Notes: generated by a model from the sequence alone, not told the origin. 64,000 nt of DNA from Zopfochytrium polystomum (GCA_025765615.1 JAIVFJ010000212.1:45277-109276); one strand, 5' to 3'; positions 1 through 9,539 are shown, numbered from the stretch's first letter. Program-made: numbers and translations.

Positions 1-2688
1 TATTCTCAGTGCAGGGGATGAAATGGGCCAACTTTGTCCTTCTGCAGATGACAACAAGGATAGAGTCAAATCCATGGGATGGGGGCAGTTTCACAATGAA
101 GTCCATGGATATTGATGACCAAGGGCTGATGGCAATTGGGAGGGGCTCCAGAAGTCCATAGGGCTTGTGTCTGCTGGATTTGTTTCTTTGACAGGTTTCA
201 CAGCTGCTGACATAGTTCTTGATGTACTTCCTCATGCCTGGCCAGTAGAAGTCTCTGGAAACAAGCTCATATGTCTTGTGCTCTCCTGGGTGTCCAGCTG
301 TTGCTGCATCATGCCTTGTCTTGAGTATCTCAAGTTTTTCCTCTTCTTGGCTGATTTGAATCTTGTGAGGCTTGGGGTCCTTGGAAATAGCATTGGCCCA
401 CACACTGTCAGGAAGCAATGAAAGGTGTGTCTTGGATGGTGGGGTGAAACCATCTCCCCCTTCAGGTGCAAGGTCTGTTCTTCTTGACAGGGCATCAGCC
501 ACAGTGTTAAGGTGGCCAGGAGAATAGCACAGCTTAAAGTCATACTCAGAGAGCAGTTCAGCCCACCTGGCATGCCTCTGCTTGAGCAACCTCCTTGCCC
601 TGAAGAAGGTGAGGTTCTTGTGATCAGAATAGACAGAGATGCCTTTAGAACCAGCCAAGTAGTGTCTCCAGAATTTGAATGCTTCCACAATTGCAAGCAA
701 CTCCTTGTCATGGACTGTGTAGTTACACTCAGCACTGTTCAGCTTCCTGGAGTAATATGCCACTGGATGCAGAGGAGCAGAGGGTTCCTGAGAGCTTGGC
801 TGGGACAGAACAGCGCCAAGGGCATAGTCTGAGGCATCAGTTTCCAAGGTGAAGGGAAGCAAGGGATCCACATGCTTAAGGAGTGGTGCACTTGTGGTTG
901 CTGTCTTAAGAGCTAGCCAGGCTTGCTCTGCTGCTGGGGTCCATTCAAACTTGGTGGTCTTCTTGGTGAGATCAGTGAGAGGCTTGGCTATGGCAGAATA
1001 GTTGGCAATGAAGGTTCTGTAGAAGTTGCAAAATCCAAGGAAGCTTTGAACATCCTTGATGGAATTTGGAGCCTTCCATTCAAGAATAGTTTGGATCTTG
1101 TCTGGTGCCATGGAGATCCCTTTGTCAGACACAATGAACCCCAAAAACTCAATGGAGGTCTTGTGGAATTCACACTTCTCCAGCTTTGCATAGAGGTGAT
1201 GCTGTCTGAGTCTCTCCAAGACAGTCTTGACATGTCCCATATGGCTTGCAGTGTCAGATGAAAATACCAGGATATCATCCAGGTAGACAATGACAAAAAG
1301 GTCCAGAATATCCCTGAAGATGTCATTCATCATGCCTTGGAAAATAGCTGGAGCATTGGTAAGTCCAAAGGGCATAACCAAGTACTCAAAGTGACCGTAT
1401 TTGCATCTGAAGGCAGTCTTCCATTGATCCTGGGGCTTAATTCTGACCAAATTGTAGGCACCTCTGAGGTCAATCTTGGAAAATATCCTTGCATGGCTCA
1501 GTTTGTCCAGTAATTCAGAGATGAGAGGCAGTGGATAGCGGTTCTTGACTGTCATCTCATTGAGATCTCTGTAGTCCACACAGGGTCTCAGTCCCCCATC
1601 CTTCTTCTTGACAAAAAAGATGGGAGCTCCAGCTGGTGACTTGGAAGGTTGGATGAATCCCTTGTTCAGCATTTCTTCAATGTATTCTTGGAGGGCCTTG
1701 GCTTCTGGTGGAGAGAGGTGGTACAGTGGCTTGAAAGGTGGGCTGCAAGTTTCATCCTTGAGTGGGATTTCACAGTCATAAGGCCTCTGAGCTGGTAGCA
1801 GGTCTGCCTTGGTCTTGGAAAACACATCAGCATAAGGGAGATATTCTTTTGGTAGCTTGGATGCCAGCAAAAGGTCTGATGGGTCCAGGTTGTCGTGCTC
1901 CTCAGCAGTGGGGCTTGAATTCTTGACTGGGAACTGTGATTCTTGAATCTTTGACTGAGAGTTCTGTTCTTGGCAAAGACTGTGAGCTGTGGAACTTGAA
2001 TCTTGAATGTGGACTGTGAACTGTGGTACTTGAATCTTTGGCTGTGGGTTCTGTGAACAAGAGTCATGGCCATGACTGTGAGCTCTATGAGCTCTACTTG
2101 AATCTTGACTGTGAACTGTGAACTGTGGAACTTGAGTCTTGGCTGGCTGTGAATCTTGAATCAAGGGCTTGAGAGCATGAGACTTGGGGGCTTGACTTGA
2201 GTTTTGGGTGACTGTTCCGATTGGTGGAGGTTGGACTTGACCAGTGACCCAATCAATGGCAGGGTTCTGGGCTTGCAGCCATGGTAATCCCAGGATGACA
2301 GAGAATGTGGGTGAGCCAAGATCCAATACTTCCAGATTGACCATGGATGGTGGAAAGTCTTGGATGTGGAGGTTTAGCTTGGTTTCATGGCTGATTTCCT
2401 TGAACAGAGCATGATTGGCAAAGTGGACCTTGAGGGGTGTGGATTTCTTGATCGTAGGAATGGCACAAGACTTGGCAAGGGTGGCATCAATGATGTTGCA
2501 GGATGATCCAGAGTCTATAAGGGCCTTGGTTGTGATGGTTGACTTGGGTGAGAGTTGAATCTTGACATCCATGGTGAGTTGGTGGGGCTTGGAATCTGAG
2601 GTGTTTGTGGTGCTGGTGGTGGTGATGAAACAGGGGCAGCTTGGAGGAGGGTCCAGGGAATTGCCCCTCAGTGAGCCTGGACCTGGGA
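1..2688 (-). CDS. pol: Pol polyprotein (protease, RT, RNase H, integrase N-terminus), partial
   Basis: The frame is reached from gag by -1 frameshifting and stays open to the left edge. Order: aspartic protease with a LIDSGSS active site near 2515; a linker rich in short Gln/Ser/Pro repeats (about 1880-2200); RT with GLRPCVDYRDLN near 1575 and the catalytic YLDD at 1285-1274; RNase H with TLETDASDYALG near 840-815; integrase with an HHCC zinc finger (C-E-T-C around 202-191) and the first catalytic Asp in SMDF near 105. The remaining integrase core and the C-terminal domain are beyond the window. No separate start codon is needed if frameshifting operates. The domain order and YLDD place it in Ty3/Metaviridae-type elements. 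Confidence 0.92.
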
Positions 2689-3591
2689 GTTTGGGTGCTT
2701 CTTCCTTGGGCAGTCCTTGACAGCATGCTCCTTGGAGCCACAGTAAAAACACAGTCCCTGCTGGGCCCTCCTTGTTTTCTCCTCTTGGCTCAGAGGACCC
2801 TTAGGAAGTGTCTCAACTGCATCCACTTGCATGGGTTCAGGAACTGTAAGAGCTTGAGGAACTGGGGTAGGTCTTGATGTAGTTCCTACTTGTCTTTGCT
2901 TCAGCCTCTTGGAGTAGAGTCTGTTGTCAATCTTGATGGCAAGGAGAATGTACTCTTCCAAGGTCTCGGGGATGTGCAGAGACTGGGAGAGCATGTCTTG
3001 GATAGACTCATGGAGACCATCATGGTACAGCTCCATCAGAGCTGCATCATTGTATCCAGAGTCTCTGGCTAGTTGCTTGAATTGGTTGGTGTAGGCCACA
3101 CAAGATTGCTTTCCTTGCTTGATATGCTTGAGCTTGGATCTTGCTGTCCAAGATGCGTAGGGGTCACCAAAGGTAGCTTCCAGCCCCTCCCAGAGCTCTT
3201 GCAGGGTGGTGGGTGTGCTTGGGAGAGATCTGTACCATGATTGAGCTTGACCAGACAGGAGGGTGCTTGTGAAAAGAACCTTGACTTGCTCACTGGGAAA
3301 TCTTGAAGGTTGGAGAAGGATGACATTCTCCACAGTGGCCATGAAGTTCCTAAGGTCTTTGGCCAGCCCAGTGAACTTGTCAGGGCTGGGAACCTTGGGC
3401 TCTCTTGCTTGGTTGGCTTGAGGCAGGGGAAGAGCTTGATGTTCTTGTTGGTGAAGTTGTTGTTGAAGCTGGTGCTGCTGGTGAAGGACTTGTTGTTGAA
3501 GTTGGTGTGTCTGTCTTGAAAGGGCTTGTAATTGGTCCATCAAGGCTTGGAAGGCAGTTGCATCAGGGAAGGTGTTGTTTGGGTCAGACAT
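2668..3591 (-). CDS. gag: Gag polyprotein of the Ty3-type element
   Basis: A 307-residue ORF starting at the first ATG after the LTR. Residues 15-60 are very Gln-rich and probably coiled. Residues about 70-230 look like the retrotransposon Gag capsid domain (conserved QAQSWY and FGDPYA stretches). Residues 281-294 are a CCHC zinc knuckle, C-X2-C-X4-H-X4-C, for packaging element RNA. It forms the virus-like particle in the cytoplasm. The last 20 or so codons overlap the pol frame, and a frameshift heptamer lies 18 nt upstream of the stop codon, so a fraction of ribosomes should make Gag-Pol. Confidence 0.92.
   Translation of the reverse strand: MSDPNNTFPDATAFQALMDQLQALSRQTHQLQQQVLHQQHQLQQQLHQQEHQALPLPQANQAREPKVPSPDKFTGLAKDLRNFMATVENVILLQPSRFPSEQVKVLFTSTLLSGQAQSWYRSLPSTPTTLQELWEGLEATFGDPYASWTARSKLKHIKQGKQSCVAYTNQFKQLARDSGYNDAALMELYHDGLHESIQDMLSQSLHIPETLEEYILLAIKIDNRLYSKRLKQRQVGTTSRPTPVPQALTVPEPMQVDAVETLPKGPLSQEEKTRRAQQGLCFYCGSKEHAVKDCPRKKHPNSQVQAH
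2689..2695 (-). other. Programmed -1 frameshift heptamer at the gag/pol overlap
   Basis: On the minus strand the gag codons CAC CCA AAC contain C-CCA-AAC, a perfect X-XXY-YYZ slippery heptamer in the zero frame. A slip of -1 enters exactly the frame that encodes protease and RT. After a 5-nt spacer there is a perfect 8-bp stem, GGTCCAGG (2683-2676) with CCTGGACC (2657-2650), around an 18-nt loop. AGGGG in the loop (2668-2664) can pair with CCCCT (2636-2632), so a pseudoknot is possible. Confidence 0.72.
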
Positions 3592-3618
3592 GATGGCAGA
3601 GAGTAGTGGGAGAGGGTG

Positions 3619-3629
3619 AAGTGAATTAT
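3619..3629 (-). other. Primer-binding site of Tf1/sushi self-priming type
   Basis: Two nucleotides inside the LTR end the minus strand reads ATAATTCACTT. Its exact reverse complement, AAGTGAATTAT, is at the presumed 5' end of R in the solo LTR (28681-28691). The adjacent LTR has the same 11-mer with one mismatch (AAGCGAATTAT, 3712-3702). In Tf1 the first 11 nt of the RNA fold back onto the PBS, are cut and prime reverse transcription. I see no typical tRNA 3'-end complement here. Confidence 0.75.
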
Positions 3630-3740
3630 GATGTCAGGAACAGGGCAGGACAGGACAAGGCAGACAAGGAACTGAGAGGAGTGATGATTGTATTGGAAAC
3701 AATAATTCGCTTGAGGGATGGGACAGGTCCCCCATCCCCC

Positions 3741-3747
3741 TTTTATA
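3741..3747 (-). promoter_or_regulatory. TATA box of the Ty3 LTR
   Basis: TATAAAA on the minus strand, conserved at 28646-28652 in the solo LTR. It lies about 35 nt upstream of the 11-mer that is complementary to the primer-binding site, a reasonable distance for the transcript start to fall on that 11-mer. Confidence 0.75.
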
Positions 3748-3778
3748 CCTTTTGAGAGTGTTCCTTGTCAAGACTCCA

Positions 3779-3966
3779 AGAAAGTTCCAGAAAGAGCAAT
3801 TAGTAATACAATGATACCAATGATACCAATGACAACAAGACAAGTCAGGAAAGCAAAGAAGGTTCCAGAAGGTTCCACAAGGTTCCATGAAGGAATGTTC
3901 TAGAAGGTTCCAGAAGGTTCCAGAAGGTTCCATGAAGGAATGTTCTAGAAGGTTCCAGAGGTTTCC
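3779..3966. promoter_or_regulatory. Array of heat-shock-element pentamers in the LTR promoter
   Basis: From 3857 to 3966 the sequence is 22 pentamers in strict 5-bp register, alternating nGAAn and nTTCn (AGAAG GTTCC AGAAG GTTCC). Eighteen fit; the exceptions are ACAAG, two ATGAA and one AGAGG. A separate perfect triple (AGAAA GTTCC AGAAA) lies at 3779-3793. Alternating GAA/TTC pentamers are the binding site of trimeric heat shock factor (HSF). The array is upstream of the LTR TATA box, where an enhancer would be. Function is inferred. Confidence 0.7.
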
Positions 3967-3983
3967 AGAGGGTGATTCATAAC

Positions 3984-4560
3984 AGGAATGTGCGGTTTGA
4001 GGAGACTCTCACTGGTCACCTGACTGATTCTACCTCGAAAGCTACTGTTTCCTCACACTCACGCCAACGGCGTCGCACCAATACTGGATCTGATTTGGAT
4101 GATGATGATGTCCCTCTCACTGGCGAGGGGGGAGCACCAGCTGCTGACACTGCCAGTGAGAGTAAGAGTGAAAGTGATACAGACTCAGAAGCGTGGGAAA
4201 ATGCGGCAACAAGTCCACAGCCAGGCTCGCCAGTGTGCGTGCCGTCAACAGAACAGCCAAGCACCCCTGTGAGTCAGCCATCACCACCTCACTCACCACA
4301 GGAGCGCCGTAGCGAGCGCATACAGATGCAACAAGACTGTGAGCGTACTCAGTGAGAACAAGCAGTATGTGATTTCCTGGAACGCAAGAAGAAGTGTGGG
4401 AAAATGCGACAACAAGTCCACAGCCAAGAAACCTTGCGAGTCAGCCATCACCACGGGAGTGCCGTAGCTAGCGTATACAGATGCAACAAGACCGTTAGCA
4501 TACTCAGCGAGAACAAGCAGTACGTGAGATCCTGGAATGCAAGAAGGGAAAGAATCTCAC
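3984..4560 (+). pseudogene. Ty1/copia-like pol fragment with internal tandem duplication
   Basis: Immediately outside the Ty3 LTR an open stretch reads NVRFEE, then a long acidic Ser/Thr/Pro-rich segment, then RRSERIQ. This resembles the linker between integrase and RT in copia elements (VRFDE ... RSERI). The segment from about 4190 to 4391 is repeated, diverged and with about 45 bp missing, at 4391-4548 (shared words include AAATGCG-CAACAAGTCCACAG and ATACAGATGCAACAAGAC). No complete domain survives. The Ty3 element probably inserted into this relic; the left flank that would show it is off-window. Confidence 0.55.
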
Positions 4561-5064
4561 CCGCTCCCGCGATCCGTCGCTCCCGAGATCACGACAACAA
4601 TTCCAACACATTTTTACTCAAAATCCTTTTCGATATTATTCTATGATGCCTTCCTTGATTGGTGGGGGGGGAGTTGGGAGAAAGCCTTAATGTTTTTAAA
4701 ATGATAGAAGGTCTCGCGGGACGGGTCGCGAGAGAGACAGAGAGCAAGCGCCGAGTGCGAGAAAGTGAGAGAGAGACAGAATGTTGTTTTGTGTATGCAT
4801 GTGAAAATGTGAGAGATGCCGCGGGAAGGGAAGGAGGCTACACGCCCCGTGTCATCCCCCGTGGGGGTGGGAATAATCTTAATGCGGGGAGGGCTAGGAT
4901 GATGAGGAGGGATAGCACTGCAATGAGTGAGTTTTACTACAGATTGAACAGAGCGAAAAAAATGTTTAAAAAAAAACTGAATGAATGAAAAATGAGGGCA
5001 GCCGCAACCGCGCGGGGTGGGGGCGTGCCACAAGAACGAGCCCCACCCGAGAACACAGGGTGAT
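4561..5064. other. Intergenic, 3' side of the arrestin gene
   Basis: AT-richer sequence with GAGA-rich stretches and short homopolymers. No convincing gene. It separates the transposon relics from the first host gene and probably holds the arrestin gene's 3' end. Confidence 0.5.
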
Positions 5065-8062
5065 TCACTCAATCTCCTTGAACAGCTCGTCGATGGCGCG
5101 CTGCAGCTGCCTCACGTCGTTGACGGCCGCGTCGTTGGGGTCGTTCGCGGCCACGGACGCGGACGCGGACGCGGGTGCCGGTGGTGCCGGCGGCGGCGGG
5201 GGCGGCGGGGGCGGCGCGGGAGGAGCGGCCTTTGCGTGTTGCGGCGCGGACGGCGGGGCGGCGGCGGCGGCGGCAGCGGCGGAGAGGGGTGCGTCGTCGT
5301 CGGCGGCTACGTCATCGGCGTTCTGGCCTTCCTGGCCGTTATCGTCGCTATCGTTGTCGAAGTCGTCGCGATCTTCTTCCTCCTGGATGGGCGGGGCGGA
5401 CGCGACGGGCCTCGCCGCCGTCGCCGACGCGTGGTGCTGGAGCGCGGCGGGGGACGGGTGGAGGACGGGTGCTGGGGCCGCCGCCTGCGTCGACGGCGGG
5501 GGTGCGGCGGCGGGCGGGGCCGGGTGGCGGTCGGAAGCGGCAGTTGGGCGGCGGGGAGGCGGCGGGGCGGGGGGGTGGGAGGTCGGGGGCCGCGGGGGGT
5601 GGGATGACGCTGTGTTTGGTTTTTTTTTTTGGGGGGGGGGGATTGTGTGTGTGTGAGTTTGATTTGGAGTGGGACGCGCGCTGCTATTTTTTTTTAACCG
5701 TTTGAGGCGTGGGAGCGCAGTGATGCGGCGTCGTCGTGGCGGTGCTGGGGGCGAGACAGCGTTGGGAACTCTGGCGGCGGGGCGGCCGCGGCGACGATTG
5801 GGTGCGGGTGGAAAGCGGTGGGCGGCGGTGGCGCGTCGTGGTGGTCGAATTCGCTTTGCCAGTCTGCCCCGTCGTCGTTACGGAGAGAGGGGGCGTGCTC
5901 GGCCTTGGGTTGTCCGTCAACGACGGTGCTTGGGTGCAGGATGGTGATGGGTATTTCGACGGAAACACTGGGACTGTGTTATTGTTTTAATTTGGATTTA
6001 GTCGCTGACTGCGCGGGGTATGGAAATAAACGATGGGGGGCCAACAAGGGCAGCTGGCACCGACCGCTTTTGAGGAAACGCGGTGACCTGAACAACGTAT
6101 GAGACCTCGATCAGAGTGGCGTTTTGGATAGAGCGTGAATGGATCTGCACTCGGTAAAATTCAACGATTAGACGACGGACGCAGCAGCCCTCATCTCGCT
6201 CTCTCTGTGTACTCACCGGAACAACCAGCTCCGCCATCACTGTCCGCGTCTCGTCCTGCCTGACGCCGGCCCACAGCGCCTTCTGCTTGAGCGCCAGCCC
6301 GCCCTTTGCAGCGAGCAGCTCCTCGTCGTCCCCTCGAGTTTTCTGGAGCGCGACCGAAGCGCCGTAGGACGACGACGAGGATTTTCGAGGGACGACGTAA
6401 GTCCGCTCGGACACGGTGGTGCGCGAAAAGTGAGCGGCGACGCGCGCGTTGGTGGCCTTGTCCACGGTGAAAGACTTGAGCCTCCGGACGAGCGAGACCG
6501 TGAGCGATTTCACCTGCAACAAAAGAGGTAGCGCAGCGTTAAGTTTTTTATCGCTCAATCCGGCCGGTCGCGTTTCCTTAGGGGAAAGAAAGAAAGAAAG
6601 AAAAAGAAAACACAACAACCCCCCAGTTCCCACAAACCTTTTTCTTCGACTCGTTCTCGACCGCGACCTCGACATACCCAATCGACCCCGCCACCCACAC
6701 ATTCGCCGCCGCCTCCTCCTCCTCCGCCACCACCCCGCACCCGCCGTCCCCAATCCTCCTCAGCACCTGACACTCTGCCCGCAGCACGACCCTCCCGTCC
6801 CCCGCGTCTCCACCACCGCCAGCCTCCGCCCTCCTCCTCCTCGCACTCCCGCCGCCGCCCATCTTCCACCACCACTTCGGCACGTCGGCGACAGCGGTGG
6901 CCGCCAGCCTCTGCCCGGGGTTGCGGACGTACCCGCCGCCGAGTCCCGCGGCGAGGGCGGCGCGGTCGAGCCCTTGGACGGCGACGGGGAGCTCGAGGAA
7001 GGCGACGCATGCGGCGGGGTTGTTGACGCCGCGTTTCCATTCGACGGAGGCGGCGAGGAGGTAGCGAACGCCGCCAACGGCGGGGAACCACGCGGAGGAC
7101 GGGAGGAGGAGGGCGGAAGCGGTGGCGGAGGCGGGTTGCGGTGAGGCGGGCGGCGGGACGCGAAAGTCGTAGCGGTGGACGCCGGCGCGGGAGGGCCACA
7201 TGCCGTGCTCGTCGTGGGGGCCGCCGGTCACGGCGGCGGTGGGCGGGTGGCGGTGAGTTTGCAGGGCAACGGTGTTGGCGAGGAAGGGGTGGCGGGTGTG
7301 GGTTTTTGGGGTCGCGATTCCGGTTTCTTAATGGGTGTGTGAGAGAGTGTGTACGTGTTAGGTGTTCCCGTTGGGGGAAGAAAAAAAAAAAGAAACAACA
7401 AAAAAAGGGCAGAACCGTTCGAACGCACCTTCGATCCCAAACAGGTGGACCTGGATCTTGCCAATCTTGAGGTGGGTCGCGTTGGTGCAATGGATCTCGA
7501 GGCGGCCGGTCAGCGGCTCGGAGGTGACGTGGGTGCCGCGGTCGCACGAGAGCTTTAGCGACAGGCCGGCGACGCGGGAGCGCAAGTCCTTTTGCGGCAT
7601 GGTCAGGGGCCAGAGGGCTTCGTCGACGGGGCTAGCGGGGATGATGGACGGCACGTGTTCTAGGGGTGCTGGCGCGGCGGCGGCGGGTGCGGCGGTTTGG
7701 ACGACGGGGTTGTGGAGGGAGGCCGCGGCGGCGGCGCTGTGGATGGAGGCGCGCGAGGCGTGCAGGTCGTGGAGGGAGGCCGGGCGGTCGGCGTGGTGGA
7801 GCGACGTCGCGGAGGCGGAGGCGAGGGTCTGGCTGCTGGTGATCGCGAGGGCCATGGACGCCGCCTTCTGGTCTGCCGGGGACGACGACGACGACGACGA
7901 CGTCGACGCGTGCTTGCCGGAGGAGGGGCTGCGACGCGATGTCGCCGACGCGATCTGGTTCCGCCGGGCGGTGCCGGCGGTAGGCTTGAGCGCGTCGTTG
8001 GTAGGACTCGCCGCCGCCGCCGCGAGCGGGTTCTCGGTCCACGCGACGACGCCGGTGCTCAT
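5065..8062 (-). CDS. Arrestin-domain protein, six exons, 839 aa
   Basis: Exons 8062-7429, 7326-6638, 6513-6217, 6144-6065, 5973-5699 and 5609-5065; phases match throughout and total 2520 nt. The N-terminus (about 1-145) is Ala/Ser-rich and disordered. Residues about 150-300 look like the arrestin N half (SLKLSCDRG, GRLEIHCTN, KIGKIQVHLFGIE). The C half starts near 425 (GYVEVAVENESKKK, then KSLTVSLVRRLKSF) and ends with VEIPITILHPS near 575. The rest is Pro/Ala-rich with an acidic patch (EEEDRDDFDNDSDD) and ends in a possible helix (VRQLQRAIDELFKEIE). Fungal alpha-arrestins act as adaptors for ubiquitin ligases in endocytosis of plasma membrane transporters; that role is inferred. I saw no clear PPxY motif. 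The fifth intron contains homopolymers and is the least certain. Confidence 0.82.
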
Positions 8063-8425
8063 TCTGTGAAGGGGGGAGGGGGAGTGAGCGTGTTTACCAA
8101 CGAGATTGATACGAGTTATCGTACTTGTCGAGAAAATAAATACCTTGTATCTTTTGCCGGTAGAAAAATTGTCGGCAACTCTCCAGAAGAAACATTTAGC
8201 AGTTCAATCAAGCCAAAAAGAAAAAGAAAAAAAAAGAAAAAAAGAAGGAAGCAGGCACTTTCATGGTCCATTCTTCATTGTTCATAAAGGAAAACTTGCT
8301 CCATTCTTCGTATAAGAACAACTTGGCCCTTTCCTTCCTTCCTACCCGCGCCGACGAAGCGAATCGCCCGCGACAGTCACTTTCACGGCACCCAGGATGC
8401 AGAGAGAGAGACTGAGTCGAGAGCC

Positions 8426-9539
8426 TCAATCGTCGTCCTCCTCCAAATGCACACGCGCGGGATCAAGAAGCGCTGCGCCATTCAAGTGTCCGCCCGTCGC
8501 CGCCGAGTCGCCATTGGAGCCGTATCCCGACGGGGCGGCAACGGGCTCCCGGGAAAAGACGAGGCTCTGCCGCGAGACTCTGCGGGCCTGCTCGGGGCTG
8601 TGGGTGATCCACAGGCACGTTCTGGTCGTGAGAGTCTTTTCCACCAGAAGCGTTGTTTCGGGGTCCAGCGCGCTTGTCGGTTCTGTCGGTGGAAGGAAGT
8701 GGTGTGCGTAAGCCAAGTTGTTTGCGTGAAACTGGAAGACTCACCATCCAGGAGCAGGACATCGGGGTCCCGAGAGACGGCGATTGCAAGGGCAACGCGC
8801 TGAATCTCTCCACCCGAAAGTTGGTTCCACGGCTTGAACCAGACGTCGGTGGGAAGGTTCCAAGCGGCCCCGATATCGATCTGCGTTTTGTTTTTTCAAG
8901 TTTTTTTGAAGTTCAGAAGTCATTGAGGAAGAAGCGACAGCCCCTTTGAAACCTCCACACACCGGATTGGGCAGCGACGCAAACTCTGGCCTCGCCTTTT
9001 GCGCCGCAAAGCCGTTGAGGGTGTCGATAAAGTCTCTCGGCGAACCGGGCAGGGTAGGCGGCCGCTGCGGCACGTACAGGATCCGCGATCGCCAGGCGGG
9101 GATGCCCCATTCCTGCGGCGACTTGCCGTCCAGTGTGATGGTGGCGCCCGCCTGGTACGGCACGAGCTGCGCGATGCACTTTAGGAGAGTCGTTTTGCCG
9201 GTTCCTATTTTTTTTAGGTTTCTCTTTGATTCAGCAAGGAGGAGTTGGGACGAGGGGAAGGAGGCGGACGATGCGGGAAAGAACTCTCTGCTCTCGCTCA
9301 CCAGATGGGCCCTTGATGGTGAGGACGGTGGGATCGAGCTTGTGAATGGGGAGAGAGAAGGTGACGTCTTCAAACAGCAGCCGCGTCGTCGAAGGCGCGA
9401 TGGCGGTGGTGGTAGTGGTAGTGGAGGTGGTGCTGGCATGAGCGTCGGGGGCTCGGTCGAGCGAGACGGAGAGGCCTCGCACCTGAAGGACGTGGGGCTG
9501 GGCGGCAGCCGCCGCCACGGGCGACAAGGAAGAAGGCAT
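8426..9539 (-). CDS. Stand-alone ABC transporter ATPase, FetA/STAR1-like, 290 aa
   Basis: Exons 9539-9302, 9204-8963, 8880-8745 and 8682-8426 join in phase (873 nt). A complete ABC cassette: Walker A GPSGTGKTT across the first intron, Q-loop in YVPQRP, signature LSGGE followed by IQRVALA, Walker B DVLLLDEPTSALD across the third intron, and the H-switch in WITHS. Residues 15-60 are a Thr/Ala-rich insertion. There is no transmembrane domain. Its closest analogues that I know of are soluble ATPases such as bacterial FetA/YbbL and plant STAR1, which need a separate permease; no permease is visible here. It is divergent from most fungal ABC proteins, which fuse ATPase and membrane domains. The family is certain; substrate and partner are unknown. 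Confidence 0.82.

Larger units (their letters stand above)
1..3983 (-). mobile_element. Ty3-type LTR retrotransposon, 5' part (LTR, gag, pol to window edge)
   Basis: Read on the minus strand the order is LTR (3983-3632), self-priming site (3629-3619), gag (3591-2668), then pol in the -1 frame: protease, reverse transcriptase, RNase H and the start of integrase at the left edge. That PR-RT-RH-IN order is the Ty3 type. The pol frame shows no stop that I can find, so the element may be young and capable of movement. The 3' LTR lies outside the window, so LTR divergence cannot be used to date it. A solo LTR of the same family is at 28454-28761. Confidence 0.93.
3632..3983 (-). repeat. 5' LTR of the Ty3-type element
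   Basis: A 352-bp LTR bounded by TGTTATGAATC at its 5' end and TTCCTGACA at its 3' end (element orientation), matching the solo LTR at 28454-28761 end to end. It is about 44 bp longer than the solo copy because a 45-bp unit in the promoter region is tandemly duplicated (3881-3950). The TATA box and the start of R are recognisable. The left-hand target duplication is off-window. Confidence 0.93.

Noticed and set aside
5017..5705. Long plus-strand ORFs of Gly/Arg/Ala-rich protein across 5.0-5.7 kb
   Set aside because: They are the antisense of the Pro/Ala-rich last exon of the arrestin gene, where GC-rich codons open all frames. The minus-strand frame has splice sites, phases and a sensible C-terminus.
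5998..6000. Stop codon at 5998-6000 as the end of the arrestin gene
   Set aside because: Reading on past 6065 loses the arrestin pattern. A donor at 6064 joins to 5973 in phase and restores the conserved VEIPITILHPS strand.
6555..7547. A 330-residue Arg/Pro-rich minus-strand ORF
   Set aside because: It overlaps arrestin exon 2 in another frame and reads through both flanking introns. Composition is typical of a GC-rich shadow frame.
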